Assembly (NCBI GenBank): GCA_964621215.1
Contig: CAZULF010000018.1
Coordinates: 1 to 27,005, forward strand
From: CAZULF01 sp964621215
GTDB lineage: Bacteria; Pseudomonadota; Gammaproteobacteria; UBA1113
Direction: 5' to 3'
DNA length: 27,005 bases
Shown one piece after another: positions 1 to 7,188 of the stretch. How positions within the stretch are numbered: position 1 is the first letter of the stretch; the number at the start of each line of letters is the position of its first letter. The notes beneath the pieces are model-generated. The model was not told where the DNA came from and did no database searches. It saw only the letters and a list, made by a program, of their open reading frames with translations. Made by a program: the position numbers and the translations under genes.

Positions 1-1
1 A

Positions 2-82
2 AAACGAGGTAATAGAAAGAATTTCCTGAAAGCCTTGGCAAGTGTGCCAGATGTTGAACCTGATGTAGAAGATAAGTTTTGA
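2..82 (+). CDS. 3' end of an unidentified upstream gene (5' truncated by window edge)
   Basis: One frame stays open from base 2 to a TGA at 80-82 and gives 26 residues ending VPDVEPDVEDKF, acidic and hydrophilic. A hairpin terminator begins four bases after the stop, which supports this being a genuine gene end. The tail is too short to assign a family; short charged tails like this occur in small DNA-binding antitoxins, but that is only a guess. Confidence 0.5.
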   Translation, partial: KRGNRKNFLKALASVPDVEPDVEDKF

Positions 83-85
83 TGT

Positions 86-112
86 AAGGGTTACTTATTT
101 GGTAACCTTTTT
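86..112 (+). terminator. Rho-independent terminator after the upstream gene
   Basis: AAGGGTTAC (86-94) pairs with GTAACCTTT (102-110) around a 7-base loop, with one G-U pair, and a T run follows. It lies between the stop at 82 and glmS, so glmS probably starts its own transcript. Confidence 0.65.
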
Positions 113-127
113 AAAACCCAGTATTAT
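99..127 (+). promoter_or_regulatory. Possible glmS promoter
   Basis: TTGGTA (99-104) and TATTAT (122-127) are 17 bp apart and 28 bp upstream of the glmS start. The -35 overlaps the right arm of the upstream terminator. This is a consensus-like match only. Confidence 0.3.
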
Positions 128-154
128 TAAACTTTTTTAGAGGTATTGTAGCTT

Positions 155-1987
155 ATGTGCGGTATTGTCGGAGCGGTAGCGGAGCGTGATGTCACCCCAA
201 TTTTAATCGAGGGATTAAAGCGTCTAGAATATCGGGGCTATGATTCTGCGGGTATTGCTATTATTGATGCGGATCATCATATGCACCGTGTTCGTGTCAT
301 GGGTAAAGTCGCTAATTTGGTTGATGCACTGCAAAAAGAGCCTTTGTCAGGTAAATGCGGCATTGCACATACGCGCTGGGCGACGCATGGAAAGCCTAGT
401 CAAAGTAATGCTCACCCGCATCAATCCGGTAATAAACTCGTGTTAGTGCATAATGGTATTATCGAAAATCATGATGTGTTGCGGCAAAACTTACGTGCAG
501 TTGGTTATGTTTTTGAAACAGAAACTGATACAGAAGTGGTGGCGCACTTATTGCATCAGCACATGACTAAAGGCATCAGCTTATTAGATGCAGTTAAAGC
601 CGCCGCCCCCTTGTTAGAAGGTTCTTATGCGATTGCAGTTATGGCCGCGGATGAACCGGATCATATTATTGCTGTACGCAACGGTACTCCCCTCGTGTTA
701 GGTATTGGTATTGGCGAACATTTTCTCGCGTCAGATAGTTTAGCTTTATTACCAGTGACTCGACGCTTTGTGTTTTTAGAAGATGGCGATATTGTTGATG
801 TTTCTCGCACTACGTATCAAATTTATGATCGACAAATGCATCCAATAACCCGCGAAATTCATACCTCAGACATCAGTGCCGATGGTGTGAGTCGTGGTAG
901 CTATCAACACTTTATGCAAAAAGAAATTTTCGAACAAGTGAATGCTATTAGTGCCACGTTAGAAGGTCGCTTGGGTAAAACCCATGTATTGCAAGAAATG
1001 TTTGGTGCAACCGCAGCCGATATTTTTGATAAAGTCAACAACGTACAAATCGTTGCTTGCGGCACAAGTTATCACGCAGGTATGGTTGCTCGTTATTGGA
1101 TGGAGCGTTTGGCGGGAGTATCGTGCCAAGTAGAAGTAGCCAGCGAATATCGTTATCGTGAAAAAGTGGTATTACCGGGCACCTTATTCGTAGTGATTTC
1201 ACAATCAGGTGAAACAGCTGATACTTTAGCTGCATTACGACAAGCAAAAGAGCTTGGCTATGTTGCCACTCTCGCGATTTGTAACGTACCAGAAAGCGCA
1301 ATTGTGCGTGAAGCTAATTTAGTGTTTATGACACGTGCGGGTGTCGAAATCGGCGTCGCATCAACCAAAGCGTTTACCACACAATTAACCGCATTATTAT
1401 TGTTAACCTTAGTTTTAGGCCGTCGTCACACATTATCCGAACAGCAAGAAAGTGAAATTTGTGATGCACTGCGACAATTACCTACTTATGTTGAAGCTGC
1501 CTTGAAATTAGATCCCGCAATACGAATTTTATCTGAAAGTTTTGCTAATAAACAACATACGTTATTTTTAGGTCGTGGTGAGTTATTTCCAGTTGCGCTA
1601 GAAGGCGCCTTGAAGTTAAAAGAAATTTCGTATATTCACGCCGAAGCTTATCCTGCGGGTGAATTAAAGCATGGACCCTTAGCGTTAGTCGATAAAAATA
1701 TGCCGGTGGTTGCTATCGCTCCCAATCATCACCTAATCGATAAATTGAAATCGAATTTACATGAAGTGCGAGCTCGCGGTGGAGAGTTAATTGTTTTCAC
1801 CGATCAACAAACAAATATCATTCCAGAAACGTATTTACATGTCTTCGATATGCCATCGATGCCTGAAATATTGCAACCGATTGTGTATACTATTCCTTTA
1901 CAATTATTGGCATACCATGTTGCCTTAATTAAAGGCACCGACGTTGATCAACCCCGTAATTTAGCGAAGTCGGTAACCGTAGAATAA
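155..1987 (+). CDS. glmS: Glutamine--fructose-6-phosphate aminotransferase GlmS
   Basis: GlmS converts fructose-6-phosphate and glutamine to glucosamine-6-phosphate, the first committed step to UDP-GlcNAc for peptidoglycan and LPS, in the cytoplasm. The 610 residues match the usual family length. The protein starts MCGIVGAV, so Cys2 after Met removal is the glutaminase nucleophile of the class II amidotransferase domain (about 1-240). Two SIS sugar-isomerase domains follow (about 290-430 and 460-600), with CGTSYHAG and SQSGETADT in the first. It ends KSVTVE, the canonical GlmS tail. AGAGGT at 139-144 sits 10 bases before the ATG and fixes the start. No glmU is adjacent here. Confidence 0.98.
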   Translation: MCGIVGAVAERDVTPILIEGLKRLEYRGYDSAGIAIIDADHHMHRVRVMGKVANLVDALQKEPLSGKCGIAHTRWATHGKPSQSNAHPHQSGNKLVLVHNGIIENHDVLRQNLRAVGYVFETETDTEVVAHLLHQHMTKGISLLDAVKAAAPLLEGSYAIAVMAADEPDHIIAVRNGTPLVLGIGIGEHFLASDSLALLPVTRRFVFLEDGDIVDVSRTTYQIYDRQMHPITREIHTSDISADGVSRGSYQHFMQKEIFEQVNAISATLEGRLGKTHVLQEMFGATAADIFDKVNNVQIVACGTSYHAGMVARYWMERLAGVSCQVEVASEYRYREKVVLPGTLFVVISQSGETADTLAALRQAKELGYVATLAICNVPESAIVREANLVFMTRAGVEIGVASTKAFTTQLTALLLLTLVLGRRHTLSEQQESEICDALRQLPTYVEAALKLDPAIRILSESFANKQHTLFLGRGELFPVALEGALKLKEISYIHAEAYPAGELKHGPLALVDKNMPVVAIAPNHHLIDKLKSNLHEVRARGGELIVFTDQQTNIIPETYLHVFDMPSMPEILQPIVYTIPLQLLAYHVALIKGTDVDQPRNLAKSVTVE

Positions 1988-1988
1988 A

Positions 1989-2022
1989 GTAGCCCGGGAG
2001 AAGCACAACGTAATCCGGGAAA
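1989..2022 (+). repeat. REP-like repeat unit, TAGCC...TCCGGG family
   Basis: A short dispersed repeat starts TAGCCCGGGAG two bases after the glmS stop and ends near AATCCGGGAAAA. Related units lie at 6107 and at 8475-8551. Its ends (CCCGGG...CCGGG) allow weak pairing. It may serve as a transcript end for glmS. Confidence 0.5.
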
Positions 2023-2040
2023 AGATATAAGACCTAGCAG

Positions 2041-2131
2041 CATGAATGCCTTCGTGAAGCATGTGAGGCAGGGATGCCGAACGTGAGCCTACAGGGACAT
2101 ATTTACGGCGTCTTCACGAAGGTCTTTCATG
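2041..2131. repeat. Intergenic inverted repeat
   Basis: CATGAATGCCTTCGTGAAG (2041-2059) pairs imperfectly with 2112-2131 (CTTCACGAAGG core exact) around about 52 bases. The enclosed segment has no convincing ORF. The whole 1988-2180 gap between glmS and the convergent toxin gene appears to consist of repeat material, and it could fold as a transcript end for both sides. Confidence 0.6.
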
Positions 2132-2180
2132 TCTGCGAGGTCGACAGCTTGGATTTCACTCTGCTCCATCCCGGCTACTA

Positions 2181-2444
2181 TCACTCATAATGCAATCGAC
2201 AAGCAATGATGATAATAGTCTTTTCTTGAATGGTGTAAACTAGTCGATGTTCCAGTGTAATACGTCGGCTCCAGTATCCTTTTAAACTGTGTCGCAGTGG
2301 CTCAGGTTTGCCTATGCCTTCGAAAGGGGAACGATCAATAGCTTGGATCAATTCATTAATTTTTTGAGTTATTTTTTTATTTTCTTGTAACCAATATAGA
2401 TAATCTTCCCAAGCATATTCATGCCATAACAGTTTATGTTTCAT
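2181..2444 (-). CDS. yoeB: YoeB-family mRNA interferase toxin
   Basis: This is a RelE-superfamily ribosome-dependent endoribonuclease that cleaves mRNA in the ribosomal A site and is neutralised by YefM. It has 87 residues (E. coli YoeB has 84). GKPEPLRHSLKGYWSRRI and EHRLVY match YoeB closely. Expected catalytic residues are present: Glu48 in KPEPL, Arg67 in EHRLVY, and the C-terminal His85-Tyr86. The start overlaps the end of the antitoxin gene by 11 nt, indicating translational coupling. All key residues are intact, so the toxin is probably active. Confidence 0.93.
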   Translation of the reverse strand: MKHKLLWHEYAWEDYLYWLQENKKITQKINELIQAIDRSPFEGIGKPEPLRHSLKGYWSRRITLEHRLVYTIQEKTIIIIACRLHYE

Positions 2445-2691
2445 CGTCCATCAGTTTCCGTTCAACTAACTTACCGGCCTTAACATCATCCATCGCTTTG
2501 AATAATCGACGTGCCATGGCTGGGTTCTTCAGTAAATGTACTGTTTCAATTAATGATTCATAGTCATCATAAGACATCAACACGGCTTTTTTCGCTTTAC
2601 GTGAGGTAATTAGCAAAGGCTCGTGTGTATCAATCACTAAATCGATTTTTTCTTTCAAATGTTGTCGTAATTCACTGTAGGTAATAGCCAT
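2434..2691 (-). CDS. yefM: YefM-family antitoxin (Phd/YefM)
   Basis: This is the antitoxin and DNA-binding repressor partner of the YoeB toxin. The 85 residues have a Phd/YefM N-terminal fold: MAITYSELRQHL, then PLLITSRKAKKAVLMSYDDYESL, the stretch that forms the DNA-binding dimer. The charged C-terminal tail would wrap the toxin. It is the first gene of the operon and lies just downstream of two TGTACA palindromes, the known YefM-YoeB operator core in E. coli. Autorepression with conditional cooperativity is expected by analogy. Confidence 0.93.
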   Translation of the reverse strand: MAITYSELRQHLKEKIDLVIDTHEPLLITSRKAKKAVLMSYDDYESLIETVHLLKNPAMARRLFKAMDDVKAGKLVERKLMDDET

Positions 2692-2708
2692 AGTAGGATA
2701 CTCGTTAG

Positions 2709-2729
2709 TTGTACAATATTATTGTACAA
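2709..2729 (-). promoter_or_regulatory. yefM-yoeB operator: two TGTACA palindromes
   Basis: Two TTGTACAA-type palindromes have cores TGTACA at 2710-2715 and 2723-2728, 13 bp centre to centre, beginning 18 bp before the yefM start. The E. coli YefM-YoeB operator is built from palindromes with the same TGTACA core. The AT-rich spacer probably overlaps the promoter. Confidence 0.75.
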
Positions 2730-2827
2730 TAACCAAGGAAAAAAGCAAGTAAACCGACAAAATTATCCGCAAGATAATATATTATTTATTACTTAAGTCA
2801 AGTCGCTGGCATGACAACGGGTATTTT

Positions 2828-3316
2828 TTATTGAATCTGAAATTTAAATGGTGCGCTGATTTGCTGTTCACCCAGATTGATATTGACCATAGCCACCCAG
2901 CTTTGATTCGCGGTACCGGTTTTGGTAATGGTCGCTTGCCCGACATATTCACCATTCTGTTGCGCGGTCAGCATGATGGGATTGGTGGTAGGGTTGGTGG
3001 CGGGCACGGGAAAGAGAATAAGTGAAACTTGTTTTGGAGTCATATTCGTCAGCTTAACCTCGATGTTGAGCGGCGTATTGGCTTGGATTGGGCGTGGCGA
3101 AAGCTCGAGTTGAAGTGTAGCGTTGTTAGGTAACACTTTGCCACAAGGCCCAGTTTGTAAATCACATAACGTATTGACGGTTTGTTGAGTGGAATTGGTA
3201 TTGCGGTGCATCATTTGATAAATAAAATTCACCACCAACAGCGTTAACCCAACGATGCCGACCAATTGCAATATTTTAAAAAACTTAGGTGTCTCGGCTT
3301 TAGCGGTATTTTTCAT
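2828..3316 (-). CDS. Membrane-anchored periplasmic protein with Ig-like/FixH-like domain (unknown function)
   Basis: Starting at ATG 3316 gives 162 residues. An 11-residue in-frame extension to a TTG at 3349 is possible but less likely, because the ATG follows a purine-rich GAGAGAGA stretch. A short basic N-terminus precedes one membrane helix (about residues 14-34, ILQLVGIVGLTLLVVNFIY), so the rest should be periplasmic. CDLQTGPC may form a disulfide. The next part (LQLELSPRPIQANTPLNIEVKLTN...) has the alternating beta pattern of small Ig-like/FixH/YtkA-type domains that sit near copper or cytochrome genes in other proteobacteria; no such genes are adjacent. Function is not assigned. Confidence 0.7.
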   Translation of the reverse strand: MKNTAKAETPKFFKILQLVGIVGLTLLVVNFIYQMMHRNTNSTQQTVNTLCDLQTGPCGKVLPNNATLQLELSPRPIQANTPLNIEVKLTNMTPKQVSLILFPVPATNPTTNPIMLTAQQNGEYVGQATITKTGTANQSWVAMVNINLGEQQISAPFKFQIQ

Positions 3317-3391
3317 GGGCTGTCTCTCTCTGGTTACCTGAACCCACAAAAATTACCACAAAATACCAATTTAGGCACTATTTTTTACTTA

Positions 3392-4441
3392 TTAAAAACT
3401 GTTTCGACGCTCTATTAATGATGTCCTTGAATCGGCGGATGATAATAATGCACAATTGCTGCCTTCAGCAGAAGGGGATTGTTCTAATATTTTCGGTATA
3501 GTATTTCTTATGGCAGGTGCAGCACTGCTAGTCGTTGATTCATCAAAAAAGGTACTTTTATTTTTCAGTAAAAATTGCGTTGCTGTGTTATGAAAACCAG
3601 GAGTGTTGGTGTAGCAACGTCCGGTTGCACTACCTATAAACCCGCCACAGGCAGCTAAAAAGCCTATAATTACTGTCGGGGCAAATAGTAATGTTTTGAG
3701 CAATGATCCATCAGTGTTTCCGTAGGCAAATACCGCGGCCACTACAAGTGCTATTCCTAGCGAAAGTCCAGCTAGTATACCTAACATTGCTAACATAACT
3801 GTATAACCAGCCATATCCTTTACTTTTTCTCCACACCCTCGATCTTGAGCTGTCTGTCTGAGTATTAAATTAAGATCAGCCATCAAGTTATTGAAATCTT
3901 CCTGTGTGAAAGAAACTGACTTCCGATGTATTGCAAATGTACGGGTGCCATCACCATTGATCGCTATTAGAGGTTCTGGCATTTGTTCGATGAAGTTATA
4001 TAACCTCTCTATAACAACAGAGTTATCTGGAAGATTCGAAATTGTGGGGGCTAGAAGAGATGATTCACTCTGTATACTTAATAGAGCATTACCACTTGTT
4101 AGATCATCATTAATCTCTCGTAATTGAGTAATAAGTTGTTGTAGTTGTATTATATTCCAACAAATCAGGAAGCGGTTTTGTTGATTAATTTCTGCTGCTG
4201 AAAGATTTGCGTTCCCTTCTATAGCGGCTCCGCGTGTGGCTGCAAGGAGGGAACAGGGGAGACAGAGGATCACCGCTAGTGCAAATATACCTTTCTCACT
4301 GTCTAAATCGTCTTTAGCAATCTTTTCAATTTGTGTGTCCAAATACCCAATGGATGTAAGTTTTGATTTATATGTATTACGATATGTTTCTAATTTGTTT
4401 ATTGTATCAGATAGCTCTGAGCTAGATGATGATAGCGGCAT
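3392..4441 (-). CDS. Unrecognised three-helix membrane protein, possible Dot/Icm substrate
   Basis: Family not recognised. ATG 4441 gives 349 residues and is preceded by AGGAG seven bases upstream; an ATG ten codons earlier lacks such a site. It has a Ser-rich N-terminus, a predicted coiled region (about 10-50), and hydrophobic helices at about 51-68, 211-241 and 248-271. The C-terminal tail of about 75 residues is hydrophilic and Ser/Glu-rich and ends SLIERRNSF. A TATAAT-like -10 lies at 4488-4493 on the minus strand. It is divergent from def, and its first 121 codons were duplicated with def (see 5036-5437). With dotU/icmF nearby, a translocated effector is conceivable but unproven. Confidence 0.7.
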   Translation of the reverse strand: MPLSSSSSELSDTINKLETYRNTYKSKLTSIGYLDTQIEKIAKDDLDSEKGIFALAVILCLPCSLLAATRGAAIEGNANLSAAEINQQNRFLICWNIIQLQQLITQLREINDDLTSGNALLSIQSESSLLAPTISNLPDNSVVIERLYNFIEQMPEPLIAINGDGTRTFAIHRKSVSFTQEDFNNLMADLNLILRQTAQDRGCGEKVKDMAGYTVMLAMLGILAGLSLGIALVVAAVFAYGNTDGSLLKTLLFAPTVIIGFLAACGGFIGSATGRCYTNTPGFHNTATQFLLKNKSTFFDESTTSSAAPAIRNTIPKILEQSPSAEGSNCALLSSADSRTSLIERRNSF

Positions 4442-5062
4442 GGCGGTACTCCTTTTGGTATTTATCGGCATTGTTCTTGAGTTTTCAATTATAAATGTGA
4501 CATAGAGTGACTAAAGCCACCTTACTATAAAGCAGCGCAGAAGTATAGGACCTAGTACAAGCTGCTTTAATTTGGTACAATACCCCACATTTTATATAGC
4601 AACAGGTATAGTATGGCCATTTTAGATATTTTGACTTATCCCAATCCGCGATTGCGAAAAAAAGCGACGCAGGTGATTGATTTTAATGATAACTTACGCA
4701 CATTGATTGCTGATATGTTTGAGACTATGCAAGCTGACGGTGGCGTGGGTTTGGCAGCAACGCAAGTTGGCGTATTGCAGCGGGTTTTTGTGATGGATTG
4801 GTCGGAAGATTATACTCAACCCTATTGTTTGATTAATCCTGAAATTGTGTTGCGACAAGGTGTGCAGGATTCACAAGAAGGTTGCATGTCGGTGCCAGAG
4901 ATATACGCTACTGTTCGACGTGCGCAACAAGTGCAAGTGAATGCAATGACGATTGAGGGGAAACCGATTTCTTTTACTTTTGAAGATGGCTTAGCAGCGT
5001 GCATACAACATGAGCTAGATCATTTGGATGGGAAATTATTTTTTGATTATCTCTCGCCGCTT
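4078..5062. repeat. Direct duplication, copy 1 (985 bp)
   Basis: This block recurs at 5074-6058 with a constant offset of 996 bp. It covers the first ~120 codons of the membrane-protein gene, the divergent promoter region and def up to residue 150. The only difference I noticed is A4088 versus G5084, and that base belongs to the junction sequence. Near-identity implies a recent event or an assembly artefact. Confidence 0.95.
4572..4606 (+). promoter_or_regulatory. def leader, copy 1
   Basis: The AT-rich leader has TTGGTA (4572-4577) followed by TTATAT (4592-4597) at a short 14-bp spacing, and an alternative -10 TACAAT at 4576-4581. AGG (4604-4606) lies six bases before the ATG. The identical leader is at 5568-5602, so both def copies can be expressed. 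Confidence 0.35.
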
Positions 5063-5077
5063 CAAGGACATCATTAA
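4613..5077 (+). CDS. def: Peptide deformylase, duplicate copy with altered C-terminus
   Basis: This is the upstream copy of peptide deformylase, which removes the formyl group from nascent N-terminal Met. Residues 1-150 equal those of the second copy and include all metal and active-site motifs: GLAATQ (46-51), EGCMS (89-93, Cys91 ligand) and HELDH (133-137). After LSPL the last 16 residues are replaced by QGHH and a stop, which come from the 25-bp inverted junction fragment at 5061-5085. In E. coli the C-terminal tail of the enzyme is dispensable for activity, so this 154-residue copy may work. It keeps its own promoter but is not joined to fmt. Confidence 0.9.
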   Translation: MAILDILTYPNPRLRKKATQVIDFNDNLRTLIADMFETMQADGGVGLAATQVGVLQRVFVMDWSEDYTQPYCLINPEIVLRQGVQDSQEGCMSVPEIYATVRRAQQVQVNAMTIEGKPISFTFEDGLAACIQHELDHLDGKLFFDYLSPLQGHH

Positions 5078-5437
5078 TAGAGCGTTACCACTTGTTAGAT
5101 CATCATTAATCTCTCGTAATTGAGTAATAAGTTGTTGTAGTTGTATTATATTCCAACAAATCAGGAAGCGGTTTTGTTGATTAATTTCTGCTGCTGAAAG
5201 ATTTGCGTTCCCTTCTATAGCGGCTCCGCGTGTGGCTGCAAGGAGGGAACAGGGGAGACAGAGGATCACCGCTAGTGCAAATATACCTTTCTCACTGTCT
5301 AAATCGTCTTTAGCAATCTTTTCAATTTGTGTGTCCAAATACCCAATGGATGTAAGTTTTGATTTATATGTATTACGATATGTTTCTAATTTGTTTATTG
5401 TATCAGATAGCTCTGAGCTAGATGATGATAGCGGCAT
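5036..5437 (-). pseudogene. Truncated duplicate of the 3392-4441 membrane-protein gene
   Basis: The start, ribosome site and first 121 codons are the same as in the full gene. The frame then runs through the duplication junction into antisense def and ends with MMSLKRREIIKK. The product would be 133 residues and keep only the first membrane helix (about 51-68). It overlaps the 3' end of def copy 1 tail to tail by 42 nt. The duplicated -10 at 5484-5489 means it could still be transcribed. Most likely it is a by-product of the duplication. Confidence 0.85.
5061..5085. repeat. 25-bp inverted junction fragment copied from 3407-3431
   Basis: Bases 5061-5085 are the exact reverse complement of 3407-3431, near the 3' end of the membrane-protein gene. 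It begins at the last two bases shared by the two def copies (TT, 5061-5062). It re-enters the duplicated block through TTAATAGAGC, which is present at 5074-5083, at 4078-4087 and in reverse at 3410-3419. It accounts for the filler between the two copies and for the single base difference. Confidence 0.95.
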
Positions 5438-6058
5438 GGCGGTACTCCTTTTGGTATTTATCGGCATTGTTCTTGAGTTTTCAATTATAAATGTGACATA
5501 GAGTGACTAAAGCCACCTTACTATAAAGCAGCGCAGAAGTATAGGACCTAGTACAAGCTGCTTTAATTTGGTACAATACCCCACATTTTATATAGCAACA
5601 GGTATAGTATGGCCATTTTAGATATTTTGACTTATCCCAATCCGCGATTGCGAAAAAAAGCGACGCAGGTGATTGATTTTAATGATAACTTACGCACATT
5701 GATTGCTGATATGTTTGAGACTATGCAAGCTGACGGTGGCGTGGGTTTGGCAGCAACGCAAGTTGGCGTATTGCAGCGGGTTTTTGTGATGGATTGGTCG
5801 GAAGATTATACTCAACCCTATTGTTTGATTAATCCTGAAATTGTGTTGCGACAAGGTGTGCAGGATTCACAAGAAGGTTGCATGTCGGTGCCAGAGATAT
5901 ACGCTACTGTTCGACGTGCGCAACAAGTGCAAGTGAATGCAATGACGATTGAGGGGAAACCGATTTCTTTTACTTTTGAAGATGGCTTAGCAGCGTGCAT
6001 ACAACATGAGCTAGATCATTTGGATGGGAAATTATTTTTTGATTATCTCTCGCCGCTT
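5074..6058. repeat. Direct duplication, copy 2 (985 bp)
   Basis: Second copy of 4078-5062. Its right end, TT at 6057-6058, continues into the native def 3' end (AAACGAGCG...), so this side keeps the original def-fmt linkage. The left side holds the truncated membrane-protein gene. Confidence 0.95.
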
Positions 6059-6109
6059 AAACGAGCGATGATCGAGAAAAAATTACGTAAAGCACAATGC
6101 AATATGTAG
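5609..6109 (+). CDS. def: Peptide deformylase (full-length, native copy)
   Basis: This is a cytoplasmic metal-dependent deformylase acting on N-formyl-Met of nascent chains, paired with Fmt, which adds the formyl group. It has 166 residues, normal for the family. Motif 1 is GLAATQ (46-51), motif 2 EGCMS with metal ligand Cys91, and motif 3 HELDH with ligands His133 and His137 and catalytic Glu134. The tail KRAMIEKKLRKAQCNM is the usual basic helix. AGG lies six bases before ATG. The stop TAG (6107-6109) coincides with the first bases of a TAGCCTGGATGCAG repeat. It is followed by fmt and rsmB, the classic order. Confidence 0.97.
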   Translation: MAILDILTYPNPRLRKKATQVIDFNDNLRTLIADMFETMQADGGVGLAATQVGVLQRVFVMDWSEDYTQPYCLINPEIVLRQGVQDSQEGCMSVPEIYATVRRAQQVQVNAMTIEGKPISFTFEDGLAACIQHELDHLDGKLFFDYLSPLKRAMIEKKLRKAQCNM

Positions 6110-6120
6110 CCTGGATGCAG
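6107..6120 (+). repeat. Partial REP-like unit TAGCCTGGATGCAG starting at the def stop
   Basis: The same 14 bases, reversed, end the unit at 8519-8551. Only the left end of the repeat is recognisable here before unrelated sequence starts. The first three bases are the def stop codon. Confidence 0.6.
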
Positions 6121-6147
6121 AGCTAGTTTTTACCCAAAAAGCTACGA

Positions 6148-6219
6148 CGTCCCGCGGCTTGTCCGCGGTAACCAGAACGTTTTGATTTATCTTGGATCCC
6201 GCGGACAAGCCGCGGGACG
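6148..6219. repeat. 21-bp perfect inverted repeat (GC-rich palindromic element)
   Basis: CGTCCCGCGGCTTGTCCGCGG-type arms at 6148-6168 and 6199-6219 are exact reverse complements separated by 30 bases. Each arm holds its own CCGCGG palindrome. The GC-rich element stands out from the AT-rich surroundings and lies between def and fmt. It resembles dispersed palindromic elements of intracellular bacteria and could act as a transcript-stabilising or terminating hairpin. Confidence 0.8.
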
Positions 6220-6237
6220 ACGAAAAGAGAGAGTGAC

Positions 6238-7188
6238 ATGAAAAACGGATTAAAAATAGTTTTCGCAGGTACGCCCGATTTTGCCGCAGTCATACTGAAA
6301 AAACTATTGACCACGCAGCATGACATCATTGCCGTTTACACGCAGCCCGATAAGCCAGCTGGCCGTGGTCAAAAGATTCTGCCCGGTGCAGTTAAGCAAC
6401 TTGCCTTGCAACACCAGCTTCCTATTTTTCAACCTAAAACACTACGTGCCGCAGAAGAGCAAGATCGACTAAAAGCATTAGCTCCTGATGTTATGATCGT
6501 CGCTGCTTATGGTTTGATTTTACCGCAAGCGGTGTTGGATATTCCAAGGTACGGTTGTATCAATGTGCACGGATCATTATTACCGCGTTGGCGTGGCGCT
6601 GCACCGATTCATCGCGCTATTTTAGCAGGAGATAATGAAACCGGTATTACCATTATGCAAATGGAAGCGGGTTTGGATACTGGCCCTATGTTGCGTAAGA
6701 CACATTGTGTCATTAATGCAACCGATACCAGTCAAACACTGCATGATCGATTAGCGCAACTGGGTGCCGATGCTTTGGTTGCTACATTACAGGATTTACA
6801 ACAAGGTAGCTTGCATCCAGAGATACAAAATAACGATCTTGCAACCTATGCCAATAAAATAGAAAAAGAAGAGGCTAAAATTCATTGGCAACATTCTGCT
6901 GAAGCGATTGTTAGGCAAATCCGAGCATTTAATTCGTGGCCGATTGCGCATGCAACATTAGGCGACAAAATCATTAAAATTTGGGAAGCTCAGGCCTTAC
7001 CTAGCATTACGCATGCTGAGCCGGGCATGATTTTACACGCGGATAAACGCGGTATTGATGTAGCAACCGGCAAAGGTATTGTGCGATTATTAACATTACA
7101 ACTACCAGGTCATAAAGCCATGTCGGTGGTGGATATGTTAAATGGTCACGCGGCTTTATTTACAATAGGTACGTCATTTAATGAATAG
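6238..7188 (+). CDS. fmt: Methionyl-tRNA formyltransferase
   Basis: Fmt transfers a formyl group from 10-formyl-tetrahydrofolate to Met-tRNAfMet for translation initiation. It has 316 residues, typical length. The N-terminal Rossmann domain starts KIVFAGTPDFAA. The catalytic trio is visible: Asn109 and His111 in INVHGSLLPRWRGAAP and Asp147 in GLDTGPML. The C-terminal OB-type domain begins near residue 205 (KIEKEEAKIHW). A GAGAGAG purine stretch precedes the ATG. It overlaps rsmB by 8 nt, so the two are co-translated. The palindrome at 6148-6219 separates it from def. Confidence 0.97.
   Translation: MKNGLKIVFAGTPDFAAVILKKLLTTQHDIIAVYTQPDKPAGRGQKILPGAVKQLALQHQLPIFQPKTLRAAEEQDRLKALAPDVMIVAAYGLILPQAVLDIPRYGCINVHGSLLPRWRGAAPIHRAILAGDNETGITIMQMEAGLDTGPMLRKTHCVINATDTSQTLHDRLAQLGADALVATLQDLQQGSLHPEIQNNDLATYANKIEKEEAKIHWQHSAEAIVRQIRAFNSWPIAHATLGDKIIKIWEAQALPSITHAEPGMILHADKRGIDVATGKGIVRLLTLQLPGHKAMSVVDMLNGHAALFTIGTSFNE

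Noticed and set aside
1035..1301. Minus-strand 88-codon frame inside glmS
   Set aside because: Fully antisense to the SIS domain of GlmS, with no regulatory context.
3317..3349. N-terminal extension of the periplasmic protein to a TTG start
   Set aside because: The ATG at 3316 has the better upstream purine stretch and gives a normal short basic segment before the membrane helix.
4236..4505. Plus-strand 89-codon frame, repeated at 5232-5501
   Set aside because: It is antisense to the membrane-protein gene start, lacks a ribosome site and recurs only because the block is duplicated.
4078..6058. Insertion sequence or composite transposon as cause of the duplication
   Set aside because: No transposase, no terminal inverted repeats and no target-site duplication; the junction is explained by the inverted 25-bp fragment and microhomology.
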